Assembly: GCF_016909185.1 (NCBI RefSeq)
Contig: NZ_JAFBFH010000018.1
Location: forward strand, 30,576-94,575
Origin: Siminovitchia thermophila
GTDB taxonomy: Bacteria; Bacillota; Bacilli; Bacillales; Bacillaceae_C
Length of the DNA: 64,000 bases
Direction: 5' to 3'
The position numbers were made by a program, and so were the translations under genes. Below are positions 53,932 to 61,745 of this stretch, one piece after another; position 1 is the first letter of the stretch; each line of letters begins with the position of its first letter. The notes under the pieces were generated by a model, which searched no databases, had not been told where the DNA came from, and saw only the letters and a list, made by a program, of their open reading frames with translations.

Positions 53932-54089
53932 TTGGGTTGATGAGAAAAACGGATATCCAACTTTGGGTTGATGAGAAAGCCGGACATCCAACATTGGGTT
54001 GATGAGAAAGCCGGATATCCAACATTGGGTTGATGAGGAAGCCGGACATCCAACATTGGATTAATGAGGAAAGTCCGGATATCCAAAAA
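53932..54089. repeat. Five tandem copies of a 31-base repeat
   Basis: Units begin at 53932, 53963, 53994, 54025 and 54056, each like TTGGGTTGATGAGAAAGCCG followed by GATATCCAACA. Alternate units read GGACATCC or GGATATCC (a palindrome). The last unit is degenerate and slightly longer. The period is not a multiple of three, so it is non-coding. Confidence 0.92.
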
Positions 54090-54370
54090 TTGAATGTGTT
54101 CACCAGAGGCTGATTCGATGGCACGATGGAACGGCCTTTATTCTGGGAGGGCGTTAATAGGGATGCGTGTTTGCGGAGGATTTCTTTTGCATTATTTTCT
54201 TCTGCGATCGTTTTCGTGTTTCCGGTGCGGATAGTTCCGATCGTATTGGCATGCGCACTCATAACATATTAGCTTTGATAGGAGACATCGCCATAGGGGT
54301 GACTTGCGCTTTATGGAAAATGTTGAAGGCGCTATATGGGTTATGCAGTAAATAAAGAGAGGGATATGGA

Positions 54371-56119
54371 TTGGGCATTACAATAGAAAACTTGAAAAAA
54401 AGAATAGACGTGGCGGCAAAAAGAGCCCCGGCTGATTTAGTGATTAAAAACGGCAAGGTTGTCAATGTCTTTACAAGGGAGATTATCAGAGAGGATATTG
54501 CCATTGTGGATGGTTATATCGCCGGAACAGGAACATTTGAAGGGAAGGAAACGGTGGATGCATCCGACAAGTATATCGTGCCCGGCTTTATTGATGGCCA
54601 CGTCCATATTGAGTCCGCGATGGTCACTCCGCCGGTGTTTTCCAATGTAGTCCTTCCGCATGGGGTGACGACCATCATTGCCGACCCGCATGAAATCGCA
54701 AATGTAGCAGGAACGTATGGAATCGACTTTATGCTCCATACATCCGAAGATATTCCACTGGAGGTTCTTTTGGTGCTGCCATCATGTGTTCCCGCCACGC
54801 CTTTTGAAAATGCGGGAGCGTCGCTTGAAGCTTCAGATTTGGAACCATATTACTCCCATCCCAGAGTGATTGGACTCGGAGAGGTCATGGATTATCCTTC
54901 AGTGCTTCATAAAGATGACAATATGCTAGACAAAATCATGAATGCAACGGCTAGAGAAAGGCATATTGATGGCCACGCATCCGGAATTCATTCGGATGGA
55001 ATCAATGTATATATGGCCGCGGGAATCCGTACCGACCATGAATGTGTGACAGCGGAGGAAGCCCTGACAAGATTGAGAAAAGGGATGTATGTGATGTTGA
55101 GGGAAGGCTCGGCGGCCAAAGACTTGGTTGCTCTGCTGAAAGCTGTTCATGAACATACTGCGCGCCGCTGCCTATTCGTTACGGATGACAAGCATCTGGA
55201 TGAAATCATTGATGAGGGAAGCATCGACTATCATGTAAAAACAGCCATACGTGAAGGACTCGATCCTCTACTTGCCATTCAAATGGCTACCTTAAATGCG
55301 GCAGAATGTTTCGGACTTAAAACAAAAGGGGCCATCGCACCGGGGTATGAAGCTGATCTCCTACTGTTAAACGACCTCAAGACCGTCGATATTGATCGGG
55401 TATATAAAAGAGGAAACCTAGTAGCCCAAAATGGCCATGTGATCCAGCCTAAGAAGGCTTTCGTTGCGTCACCCGCCATAACAGACAGCCTTCATATAAA
55501 GCACGTATCTCGTGAAGATTTAAAAGTGAGAATGAATAAAGGAAACAGAGCAAATATTATTGAAATCAAGCCAAAGATGATTGTCACAAAACACCTTATT
55601 GAGAAGGTGGATGTGATTGATGGTTTTTTTCAGCCGTGCACCAAAAAAGATCAGTTGAAAATAGCAGTCGTCGAACGTCATAACGAAACAGGAAATATCG
55701 GTCTTGGGATTGTGAAAGGAATGGGGATGAAAAGAGGGGCTATTGCGTCGACAGTTGCCCATGATTCGCATAATATTGTCGCCACCGGTACAAATGATGA
55801 TGATTTGCTGATGGCCATTCAGGTGACAGCAGACATGAAAGGCGGCCTCGTTGTTGTGGAAGGTGGAAAGCCCATTGTTTCCCTTCCGCTGCCGATTGCC
55901 GGATTAATGTCGGATCTGGATTATCAGGTGATTCATGAGCGGATCAAAGAGGTTAATAAAGCTTTGGAGCGAATAGGTTGCTCCATGGAATTTAACCCGT
56001 TTATTACTTTAGCCTTTATTGCCTTGCCCGTTATTCCTGAATTAAAACTGACTGATACCGGGTTATTTGATGTAAAAGCATTCCGGCATATTGAAATTGA
56101 AGCGAGTAACATTACATAG
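54371..56119 (+). CDS. ade: Adenine deaminase
   Basis: Metal-dependent amidohydrolase converting adenine to hypoxanthine and ammonia. The 582 residues have PGFIDGHVHIESAMVTP (metal-binding HxH) near residue 73, LPHGVTTIIADPHEIANVAG, GHASGIHSDGIN, and the C-terminal adenine-deaminase domain with STVAHDSHNIVATGTND and PLPIAGLMSD. TTG 54371 follows AGAGAGGGATATGG. This gene is not at this place in the B. subtilis arrangement, so it marks a local insertion between ydcC and alr. Confidence 0.95.
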   Translation: MGITIENLKKRIDVAAKRAPADLVIKNGKVVNVFTREIIREDIAIVDGYIAGTGTFEGKETVDASDKYIVPGFIDGHVHIESAMVTPPVFSNVVLPHGVTTIIADPHEIANVAGTYGIDFMLHTSEDIPLEVLLVLPSCVPATPFENAGASLEASDLEPYYSHPRVIGLGEVMDYPSVLHKDDNMLDKIMNATARERHIDGHASGIHSDGINVYMAAGIRTDHECVTAEEALTRLRKGMYVMLREGSAAKDLVALLKAVHEHTARRCLFVTDDKHLDEIIDEGSIDYHVKTAIREGLDPLLAIQMATLNAAECFGLKTKGAIAPGYEADLLLLNDLKTVDIDRVYKRGNLVAQNGHVIQPKKAFVASPAITDSLHIKHVSREDLKVRMNKGNRANIIEIKPKMIVTKHLIEKVDVIDGFFQPCTKKDQLKIAVVERHNETGNIGLGIVKGMGMKRGAIASTVAHDSHNIVATGTNDDDLLMAIQVTADMKGGLVVVEGGKPIVSLPLPIAGLMSDLDYQVIHERIKEVNKALERIGCSMEFNPFITLAFIALPVIPELKLTDTGLFDVKAFRHIEIEASNIT

Positions 56120-56674
56120 GTGAAACGTATTATCTGGCATGAAGTCTCCCGTTTCAAGGCGGGAGATACATCGCTAGGAAAAGCTTGATTGGTTTAAGGA
56201 ACGATGGGGAAGTGAAAAATCCACGGTTCAATATATTTTCTTGTTTTTTGCGGTGTTGTTTTTTTGCCAAAATGACTTATGATGGTAATATTCAGGATTT
56301 TGCATACGAAAAATGTCAATTCATTAACGTGAAAGTCATATGCTCGTTTTTAGGCAATTTTTATAGAAGAAAGAATTTTTTTCGGCCATAGCTTTTAGGA
56401 AACCCGTCTTCTGGCAGTTGTTTGGATGGAGAGCGCAGAATGGGATTGGATAAATATTTACAACATGGATGCATTTCTTATATTCGGGAGGCAGTAGATT
56501 GTCCCCTTCCCAACTTGATCATTTCCTCATTTTTCCATATTCACACATTCCAGCATCAATGTTTGTAACCGCTACAACGAAAACAACAGCTTTTAATTGG
56601 ACAGAAGAGAGAAAGTACCTTAATGTTTCGCAAAAATCACAATAAAGCGAACGGGAAGGTTTTCTAAAAATCAA
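56120..56674. other. Intergenic region after ade
   Basis: About 550 bases with no convincing gene. Near its start GTCTCCCG (56144-56151) and CGGGAGAT (56160-56167) form an 8-bp hairpin without a clean T run. It could terminate ade and also resembles end hairpins of IS200/IS605-type elements. The rest is AT-rich, with nothing recognised. Confidence 0.4.
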
Positions 56675-56703
56675 TTGACATATGTGTGCCCTGATTGAAT
56701 AAT
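56675..56703 (+). promoter_or_regulatory. Sigma-A promoter of alr
   Basis: Perfect TTGACA at 56675-56680 and AATAAT at 56698-56703 with a 17-base spacer, 36 bases before the alr start. Confidence 0.8.
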
Positions 56704-56739
56704 CAATAATGTGAAGTCGATCTGGGGAGTGTGACTTAC

Positions 56740-57903
56740 TTGAATGAAGAAATTCCATTTTTCCGTGATACATGGACGGAAATTGATTTAGATGCCTTGT
56801 ATGACAATGTTAAAATGATCAGAAACGCGTTGCCGCGGAACACACATATGCTGGCCGCCGTGAAGGCGAACGCGTATGGCCATGGGGCTTTGCAGGTTGG
56901 CTTGGAAGCGTTAAGAGCAGGGGCGCACGGTTTGGTTGTGGCACTGCTAGATGAAGCATTATGGCTAAGAAAGCATGGAATTGAGGCGCCGATTCTCGTG
57001 CTTGGCGCTATTCGGCCAAGCGATGCCGGAGTGGCTGCCCGTTACAATATTTCCGTACCCGTTTTTCAAACAGACTGGTTAGAGGAAGCGAGCCGGTCGA
57101 TGAAGGACGGCGACGTATTAAAAGTCCATATAAAATGCGATACCGGCATGGGACGAATTGGCCTTAGAAGAGCCGATGAGCTGAAAGAAGTTGAAAAAAT
57201 GGTCTCTGCATCGGACAAGTTTTTGTTTGAGGGCATCTTTACGCATTTTGCGACTGCAGATCAACAAGAAGAATGTTATTATCAGCAGCAACTGCAAAAG
57301 TTCAAACGATTTATTGATCTTTTGGAAACAGTTCCGACTTATATTCATGCCGCAAACAGCGCTGCTGCCCTTTGCCACCATGATTCCTTGTTCAATACAG
57401 CGAGAATCGGGATCGCCATTTACGGTCTTTCTCCATCAGAAGAAAGACAATTTATTCCGAAAACCCGTCAGGTCCTTTCATGGCATACAAAAATTGTTCA
57501 TGTTAAAAAGCTGCAGGCCGGGGAGTGCGTCGGGTATGGAGCTTGTTACAAGGCCCGCGAAGAAGAGTGGATCGCCACGCTTCCGGTTGGGTACGCGGAC
57601 GGCTGGCTCAGAAAGCTGGAAGGCCAGCGGGTTATTATAGAAGATGAATTTGCCCCGATTGTTGGGAGAATTTGTATGGATCAAACTATGATTCGTCTCC
57701 CCCGCTATTTTCCGGTTGGAACAGAAGTTACGCTCATCGGCGGGCGGCAAGACCTGTTTATTTCCGTGGATGACATCGCCAAAAAGCTTGATACAATCAA
57801 TTATGAAGTAACATGTTCGATCAATTTTCGTGTTCCGAGGGTGTTTAAACGAGGGAAGCAAGCCGTCGAAATTGAAAATAAACTTTCTACTCGATTTTTG
57901 TAA
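56740..57903 (+). CDS. alr: Alanine racemase
   Basis: PLP enzyme making D-alanine for the cell wall (the ddl substrate). The 387 residues contain TEIDLDALYDNV, the PLP lysine in LAAVKANAYGHGA near residue 39, ANSAA, ARIGIAIYG, and the catalytic Tyr in GYGACYKA near 267. TTG 56740 is preferred because GGGGAGTG lies at proper spacing; the in-frame GTG at 56731 is too close to it. It precedes ndoAI-ndoA as in B. subtilis. Confidence 0.95.
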   Translation: MNEEIPFFRDTWTEIDLDALYDNVKMIRNALPRNTHMLAAVKANAYGHGALQVGLEALRAGAHGLVVALLDEALWLRKHGIEAPILVLGAIRPSDAGVAARYNISVPVFQTDWLEEASRSMKDGDVLKVHIKCDTGMGRIGLRRADELKEVEKMVSASDKFLFEGIFTHFATADQQEECYYQQQLQKFKRFIDLLETVPTYIHAANSAAALCHHDSLFNTARIGIAIYGLSPSEERQFIPKTRQVLSWHTKIVHVKKLQAGECVGYGACYKAREEEWIATLPVGYADGWLRKLEGQRVIIEDEFAPIVGRICMDQTMIRLPRYFPVGTEVTLIGGRQDLFISVDDIAKKLDTINYEVTCSINFRVPRVFKRGKQAVEIENKLSTRFL

Positions 57904-58003
57904 AATTTCAGTAGAAAAAAGAAGGAATTCAGCTAAAAAGGGAGAAATGATGTATAAGGAATTCTTTGCCGGGCCGATAATAGAAAAAGAATCCCAAATG
58001 TTC

Positions 58004-58032
58004 TTTGCAGGACTGCTGTTTGATGGTATGAT
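58004..58032 (+). promoter_or_regulatory. Promoter of the ndoAI-ndoA toxin-antitoxin operon
   Basis: TTTGCA at 58004-58009 and TATGAT at 58027-58032 with a 17-base spacer, 51 bases before the antitoxin start. It overlaps a 34-codon frame at 57949 that is probably not a gene. Confidence 0.55.
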
Positions 58033-58083
58033 TATAGTTGATTTGAATTAAAACGGCTTGTATTGATGGTGGAGGTGTGGTTA

Positions 58084-58365
58084 GTGTCTGAATCCAGCGC
58101 AACAACTGAAATTATTATTCGTTTACCACAGCAACTCTTGGCGGAGCTGGACGGATTTGTAGAACAAGAGAATGTAAATCGAAACGAATTTATTTACCGC
58201 GCTACGAAAATGTATATTCGTGAACGAAAAAAACGCCACATAGTAGAATCAATGAGACGAGGCTACATGGAAATGGCCAAGATCAACCTTGCGATTGCAT
58301 CGGAGGCTATACAGGCGGAATACGAGGCAGAGCATACTGTCGAACGGCTTGTAAGCGGGGGATGA
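58084..58365 (+). CDS. ndoAI: Antitoxin EndoAI (NdoAI, MazE-like, ribbon-helix-helix)
   Basis: A 93-residue antitoxin that binds and inhibits the EndoA toxin. Residues 1-45 form the ribbon-helix-helix ([20 protein letters not shown]). The C-terminal end ([29 protein letters not shown] tail) is nearly the same as in B. subtilis. GTG 58084 follows GGAGGTG and gives exactly the B. subtilis length. The stop is four bases before the toxin start. Confidence 0.95.
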   Translation: MSESSATTEIIIRLPQQLLAELDGFVEQENVNRNEFIYRATKMYIRERKKRHIVESMRRGYMEMAKINLAIASEAIQAEYEAEHTVERLVSGG

Positions 58366-58369
58366 TCTT

Positions 58370-58720
58370 TTGGGCGTTAAGCGAGGCGATGTATATTTCG
58401 CCGATTTATCCCCGGTAGTAGGCTCGGAACAAGGGGGAGTCAGGCCGGTGCTCGTGATCCAAAACGATATCGGGAATCGTTTCAGCCCCACGGTCATTGT
58501 TGCGGCCATTACAGCACAAATCCAAAAAGCTAAGTTGCCTACGCATGTAGAAATTGATTCAAAGCGTTATGGTTTTGAACGGGATTCAGTCATTCTGCTT
58601 GAACAGATTAGAACGATTGACAAGCAGCGTCTAACGGATAAAATTACACATCTGGACGAAGAAATGATGGAAAAGGTGGATGATGCCTTACAAATCAGTT
58701 TGGGCCTCATCTCTTTTTAA
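58370..58720 (+). CDS. ndoA: Endoribonuclease EndoA (MazF/NdoA toxin)
   Basis: A 116-residue mRNA interferase cutting single-stranded RNA at UACAU-type sites in the B. subtilis homologue. The sequence is almost identical to it: [37 protein letters not shown] and [19 protein letters not shown]. The catalytic Arg and Thr regions are intact. TTG 58370 follows GGGGGATGAT. A strong terminator follows. Confidence 0.97.
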   Translation: MGVKRGDVYFADLSPVVGSEQGGVRPVLVIQNDIGNRFSPTVIVAAITAQIQKAKLPTHVEIDSKRYGFERDSVILLEQIRTIDKQRLTDKITHLDEEMMEKVDDALQISLGLISF

Positions 58721-58730
58721 AAAATTGTCA

Positions 58731-58776
58731 GCTTGTAGGGAATGCAGGTATTATGATTCTCTACAAGCTTTTTTAT
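58731..58776 (+). terminator. Terminator after ndoA
   Basis: AGCTTGTAGGGAA (58731-58743) pairs with TTCTCTACAAGCT (58758-58770) with one mismatch, followed by T residues. Confidence 0.88.
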
Positions 58777-58963
58777 GATCATTTTTAGTAAAACAGGCTA
58801 TATGAGCCACATTTATGAAGCTATTGACCAATGGATGCTTTCATGATAAGGCTTTTGTTGTAGAAAACATGCTCAATCAATATGCTGATAGAGCCTCTGG
58901 ATAAAGCATTGTGATCCGTGAGAATCCCATGTTAAAGCGAGTATATAAAGGGGATTATAAGGA

Positions 58964-59533
58964 ATGCAAAAAATAGATAAACTCATCCCGATTTATCGGG
59001 AACAAAAAGCATATACGATATTTTATGACCGAGAACATCATAAATTTTATAAGTTTCAGCACCAGGAGTTTTATGCGATTCTCATATTAATCATCTATTC
59101 ACTTGCCATCCTTGGAGGAATATACTTGGCCAATGAAATATTTCTCTACTTTTCATTTGCAGGAAATGCAGTGAATATGTTCTTACTTACTTGCATTGGC
59201 ATTGTGATCATCGGGAGTTATTTCGTAGCAAAAGTTTATTATCGAAGTTTTTATATACGGAAACCAAGGGAAATATTTGTAAATAGGGAAAGCTTGGATA
59301 CATTTGCCAGAAAAGGGATACAGCAATATCGCGTATCCATATACGCCGGTGGCGGTTTGAGTGTTTTATTTGCCCTTATTTCTTTTATATTGACTTTGGT
59401 GTTTGCCCGGCTAGATTTTTTGGTCTTGGGTGGTCTCGGGATCACAAACACATTCCATTTACTTTTTATAAAGCCTTTTACGACACAAAAAATACTGAAG
59501 CAAATGGTTCATAACGAAATAAATGATTCGTAA
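58964..59533 (+). CDS. Unknown membrane protein with four hydrophobic segments
   Basis: A 189-residue protein with hydrophobic stretches at about residues 33-56, 60-88, 125-143 and 145-165, and a charged N-terminal tail of 32 residues (YREQKAYTIFYDREHHKFYK). ATG 58964 follows ATAAGGA. The layout of two helix pairs around a cytosolic loop recalls small exporter or immunity-type proteins, but no motif confirms that. It stands alone after the ndoA terminator, where B. subtilis has rsbR. Confidence 0.7.
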   Translation: MQKIDKLIPIYREQKAYTIFYDREHHKFYKFQHQEFYAILILIIYSLAILGGIYLANEIFLYFSFAGNAVNMFLLTCIGIVIIGSYFVAKVYYRSFYIRKPREIFVNRESLDTFARKGIQQYRVSIYAGGGLSVLFALISFILTLVFARLDFLVLGGLGITNTFHLLFIKPFTTQKILKQMVHNEINDS

Positions 59534-59539
59534 ATACCA

Positions 59540-59765
59540 CTAAGGAACCCGAGTCTGGAGGAAGGTGCCCTCTCTCAGGAACGAGGAATCGTGTGCTACA
59601 TCCCCACGTGTAGACCGAACAAGTGGGGGAAGCCCGGGAAACATTTTGATGAGCTGGAGCAGTTGCTGTTCACCGGGTAAAGAGCAGCCGGGTGTAGTAC
59701 AGGGAATGTCTTGTATAAACAAGGGGGAGAGTTTCCCCGTATTGTCTAACAGCCAACAATGTCAT
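59540..59765 (+). ncRNA. Possible group II intron RNA fragment (domains I-IV only)
   Basis: A GC-rich, purine-rich stretch without a gene. Pairing such as CCCCAC (59602) with GTGGGG (59625), and segments GGAACGAGGAATCGTGTG, CCGAACAAGTGGG and GGGTAAAGAGCAGCCGGGTG, resemble the 5' structural domains of bacterial group II introns as I remember them. No domain V and no maturase are present, so it would be a remnant. The DNA from 59766 to 59904 shows nothing else. Confidence 0.4.
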
Positions 59766-59904
59766 TTATTTCTTTTTCGAATGCTGTTATCGGCATTTTG
59801 TAAATGGAAACAGGTTCGCTCTTATTTATAATCACTTTCCTATAAACGAGAGATAAGAAATATATTCTGTCCCCTCCAAGTTTCCTTTCGTATTTCACGT
59901 TCTT

Positions 59905-61482
59905 TTATTGATGTTTATCATACTCCAACATCCGCCTCTTCCACATCGCTGCTTGTTCCTCCATCCCTTCTTTCCGGTAAAAATCAATTAAACATTCATA
60001 AAATTCAAGAGCAGGTATTAATTGGATGGCTTTTTTTAACTGATAAATGGCTGTCATATAATTATTTTGCTTTTTATAAGCGTAAGCATTCCAAAGAACG
60101 AGATCCATTACGTCTTCTTCTATCTGGGTGCGCAATTCTAAAAACCAGTCAGTAGGGTGAGACTCATCAAAAAGGCGCTTGGGGAAAGTGTGAATCATCT
60201 GATCAATAAGCTGTTGCCGTTTTTTGTATGATGATTCATATTGCGCTTCGCGAATTTTTTCCATAAAGATCACGGCATCACATTTCACTTCTCCTTGAAG
60301 ATATACGTGAGCGCCATCTAACACTAAAAAGGAGTAATCGCTCCCTGGAATGGTTAAAAGTTTGCGCAAGTAGGACAAATATACCCGTAAATTGGCTTTT
60401 GCTTGCTGAATCGGAATATGTGGCCACAATGTTTCACATATATGTTCTCGCGTCGTGGAACGGTTGACTAACAGAAAAAGCAGCAATGGTTTGGCGAAAC
60501 GCTTATTCCAACCATTTTGTATCGGCTCTCCTTCAAGATGCACATGAAATGGCTCCAGTATTTTTACTTGCAGCTGTTTGTGCGCCTGGAGCTTGTCTAG
60601 CCACTCTGTTTGAATTTGACTGACATAATCAAGCATTGTCTCATCCACTGAACGGATAAATGGATCAGGAACAACAGGCGGGCCATTCTGATGCGTGACA
60701 AAATCATGGAGAATCTGGGCAATCAGTTTCGGTTGATCCAGAATGATAAGACTGGATGCGTTTGGTATCATTAAATGCTGGCAGTGGCGCAAATGGACCG
60801 TATGTAATTTTAAATAATGAAAAGGAAACAAAAAGTCTTTTGATCCCGACAAAATGAGTGTAGGACATTGCAATTGTTTGATATCCGTAATGGGATCTGA
60901 ACTGACGGTCAAGTCCATGACCTTGGCGTAAAGGTCAAATTCAATCGTTTCGGCATATACTTTCAACTTGTCTAGCTCTGGATGCCCTTTTGGCAAAGTG
61001 GTGGCCATTGCCTCCAAGTAGTCAAATGGAATTTCTTTTTTTCCACCTGACAATTCTTTTCGATGGGATCGGATACTTGGAATCATATGTGGCGGGTGGC
61101 ATGGTAAGGACATTAATGTAAGAGTTTTTACTTTATTTGGATGTAGGTTTGCATAGGCTGCGCCGATCAATGCGCCCATTTGCCAGCTAACGATATGTAC
61201 AGCTTTCAACTCGAAAGCTTCCAGCAATTCATGAAGGTCCATGACGAATCGCTGGATCGTCAAATCTTGAATGGGGACATCATTTTCACTTTTTCCATAT
61301 CCTCTCAAGTCATAGCGCAAGATAGAGTAAGTATCGCCCAAATGATTGATTAGTGTTTCAAAAGACCGCAGATCGACTGCATTTGAATGAATAAGGACGA
61401 GTATTTCGTCAGTATGATGGGCTGATTGCGCCTCTTGAAGTACATAATGAACTTGTCTGTCATTGATTTTTATAAGCGGCAT
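59905..61482 (-). CDS. Pseudo-alpha/beta-hydrolase fused to a SARP/BTAD-type DNA-binding module
   Basis: A 525-residue two-part protein. Residues 1-270 follow the alpha/beta-hydrolase fold ([25 protein letters not shown]). However, the nucleophile elbow reads SWQMG with Gln at the nucleophile position (about residue 101), and the catalytic His region reads NASSL, so the enzyme is probably dead. Residues about 300-395 are a winged-helix OmpR/SARP-like domain ([29 protein letters not shown]), then a BTAD/TPR-like helical region to the end. I infer a ligand-sensing transcription factor. It is divergent from the surface-protein gene at 61746, its likely target. Confidence 0.8.
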   Translation of the reverse strand: MPLIKINDRQVHYVLQEAQSAHHTDEILVLIHSNAVDLRSFETLINHLGDTYSILRYDLRGYGKSENDVPIQDLTIQRFVMDLHELLEAFELKAVHIVSWQMGALIGAAYANLHPNKVKTLTLMSLPCHPPHMIPSIRSHRKELSGGKKEIPFDYLEAMATTLPKGHPELDKLKVYAETIEFDLYAKVMDLTVSSDPITDIKQLQCPTLILSGSKDFLFPFHYLKLHTVHLRHCQHLMIPNASSLIILDQPKLIAQILHDFVTHQNGPPVVPDPFIRSVDETMLDYVSQIQTEWLDKLQAHKQLQVKILEPFHVHLEGEPIQNGWNKRFAKPLLLFLLVNRSTTREHICETLWPHIPIQQAKANLRVYLSYLRKLLTIPGSDYSFLVLDGAHVYLQGEVKCDAVIFMEKIREAQYESSYKKRQQLIDQMIHTFPKRLFDESHPTDWFLELRTQIEEDVMDLVLWNAYAYKKQNNYMTAIYQLKKAIQLIPALEFYECLIDFYRKEGMEEQAAMWKRRMLEYDKHQ

Positions 61483-61551
61483 GAAGACCCCCCTTTTGCT
61501 TGTTTTGTTTCATTGGACAGATGACATGGCTGACAGTTTATAGACATTCAG

Positions 61552-61590
61552 ATTCTCCTTTTTTCATAAAAAAAGGGAGAATTTTTTTGT
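61552..61590 (+). terminator. Stem with T run in the divergent intergenic region
   Basis: ATTCTCCTTTTTT near 61552 and AAAAAAAGGGAGAAT near 61568-61582 pair, followed by T residues. It lies between two divergent genes, so it would be a leader attenuator or stop a transcript entering from the left. Confidence 0.5.
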
Positions 61591-61745
61591 GCAATCCATT
61601 GTATTTAAAATGAGGTGTTGCGTTTGTGTAACGCTCCATTTGGTATGATTGCGAGCAAGATTAGATTGGTGGAATAGATTCTGTTTTTTTCACCAACTAG
61701 TATAGATGATAACGTACACTTTTTATATCGGAAAGGATTAAAAAA

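Larger units (their letters stand above)
53356..54370. other. Long gene-free region with hairpin and tandem repeat
   Basis: About 1 kb between ydcC and the adenine deaminase gene. It holds a terminator-like hairpin (53573-53624) and a 31-base tandem repeat (53932-54089), both listed separately. Short frames exist, such as 16 codons at 53385 and 63 at 54167, but none is convincing. No purine riboswitch was recognised before the deaminase gene. Confidence 0.5.

Noticed and set aside
53932..54089. CRISPR array
   Set aside because: Units are directly adjacent with no unique spacers and no cas genes in the window.
53798..54262. Minus-strand reading frame of 154 codons with repeated FLINPMLDIR-like text
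   Set aside because: It is produced by the 31-base tandem repeat. The period is not a multiple of three, there is no ribosome site, and the overlapping frame at 53802-54086 looks equally repetitive.
54167..54355. 62-codon frame before ade
   Set aside because: GTG start with no good ribosome site and a composition unlike coding neighbours; it lies in a gene-poor repeat region.
57949..58053. 34-codon frame upstream of ndoAI
   Set aside because: It has a possible ribosome site but covers the predicted ndoAI promoter and shows no motif; promoter function explains the sequence better.
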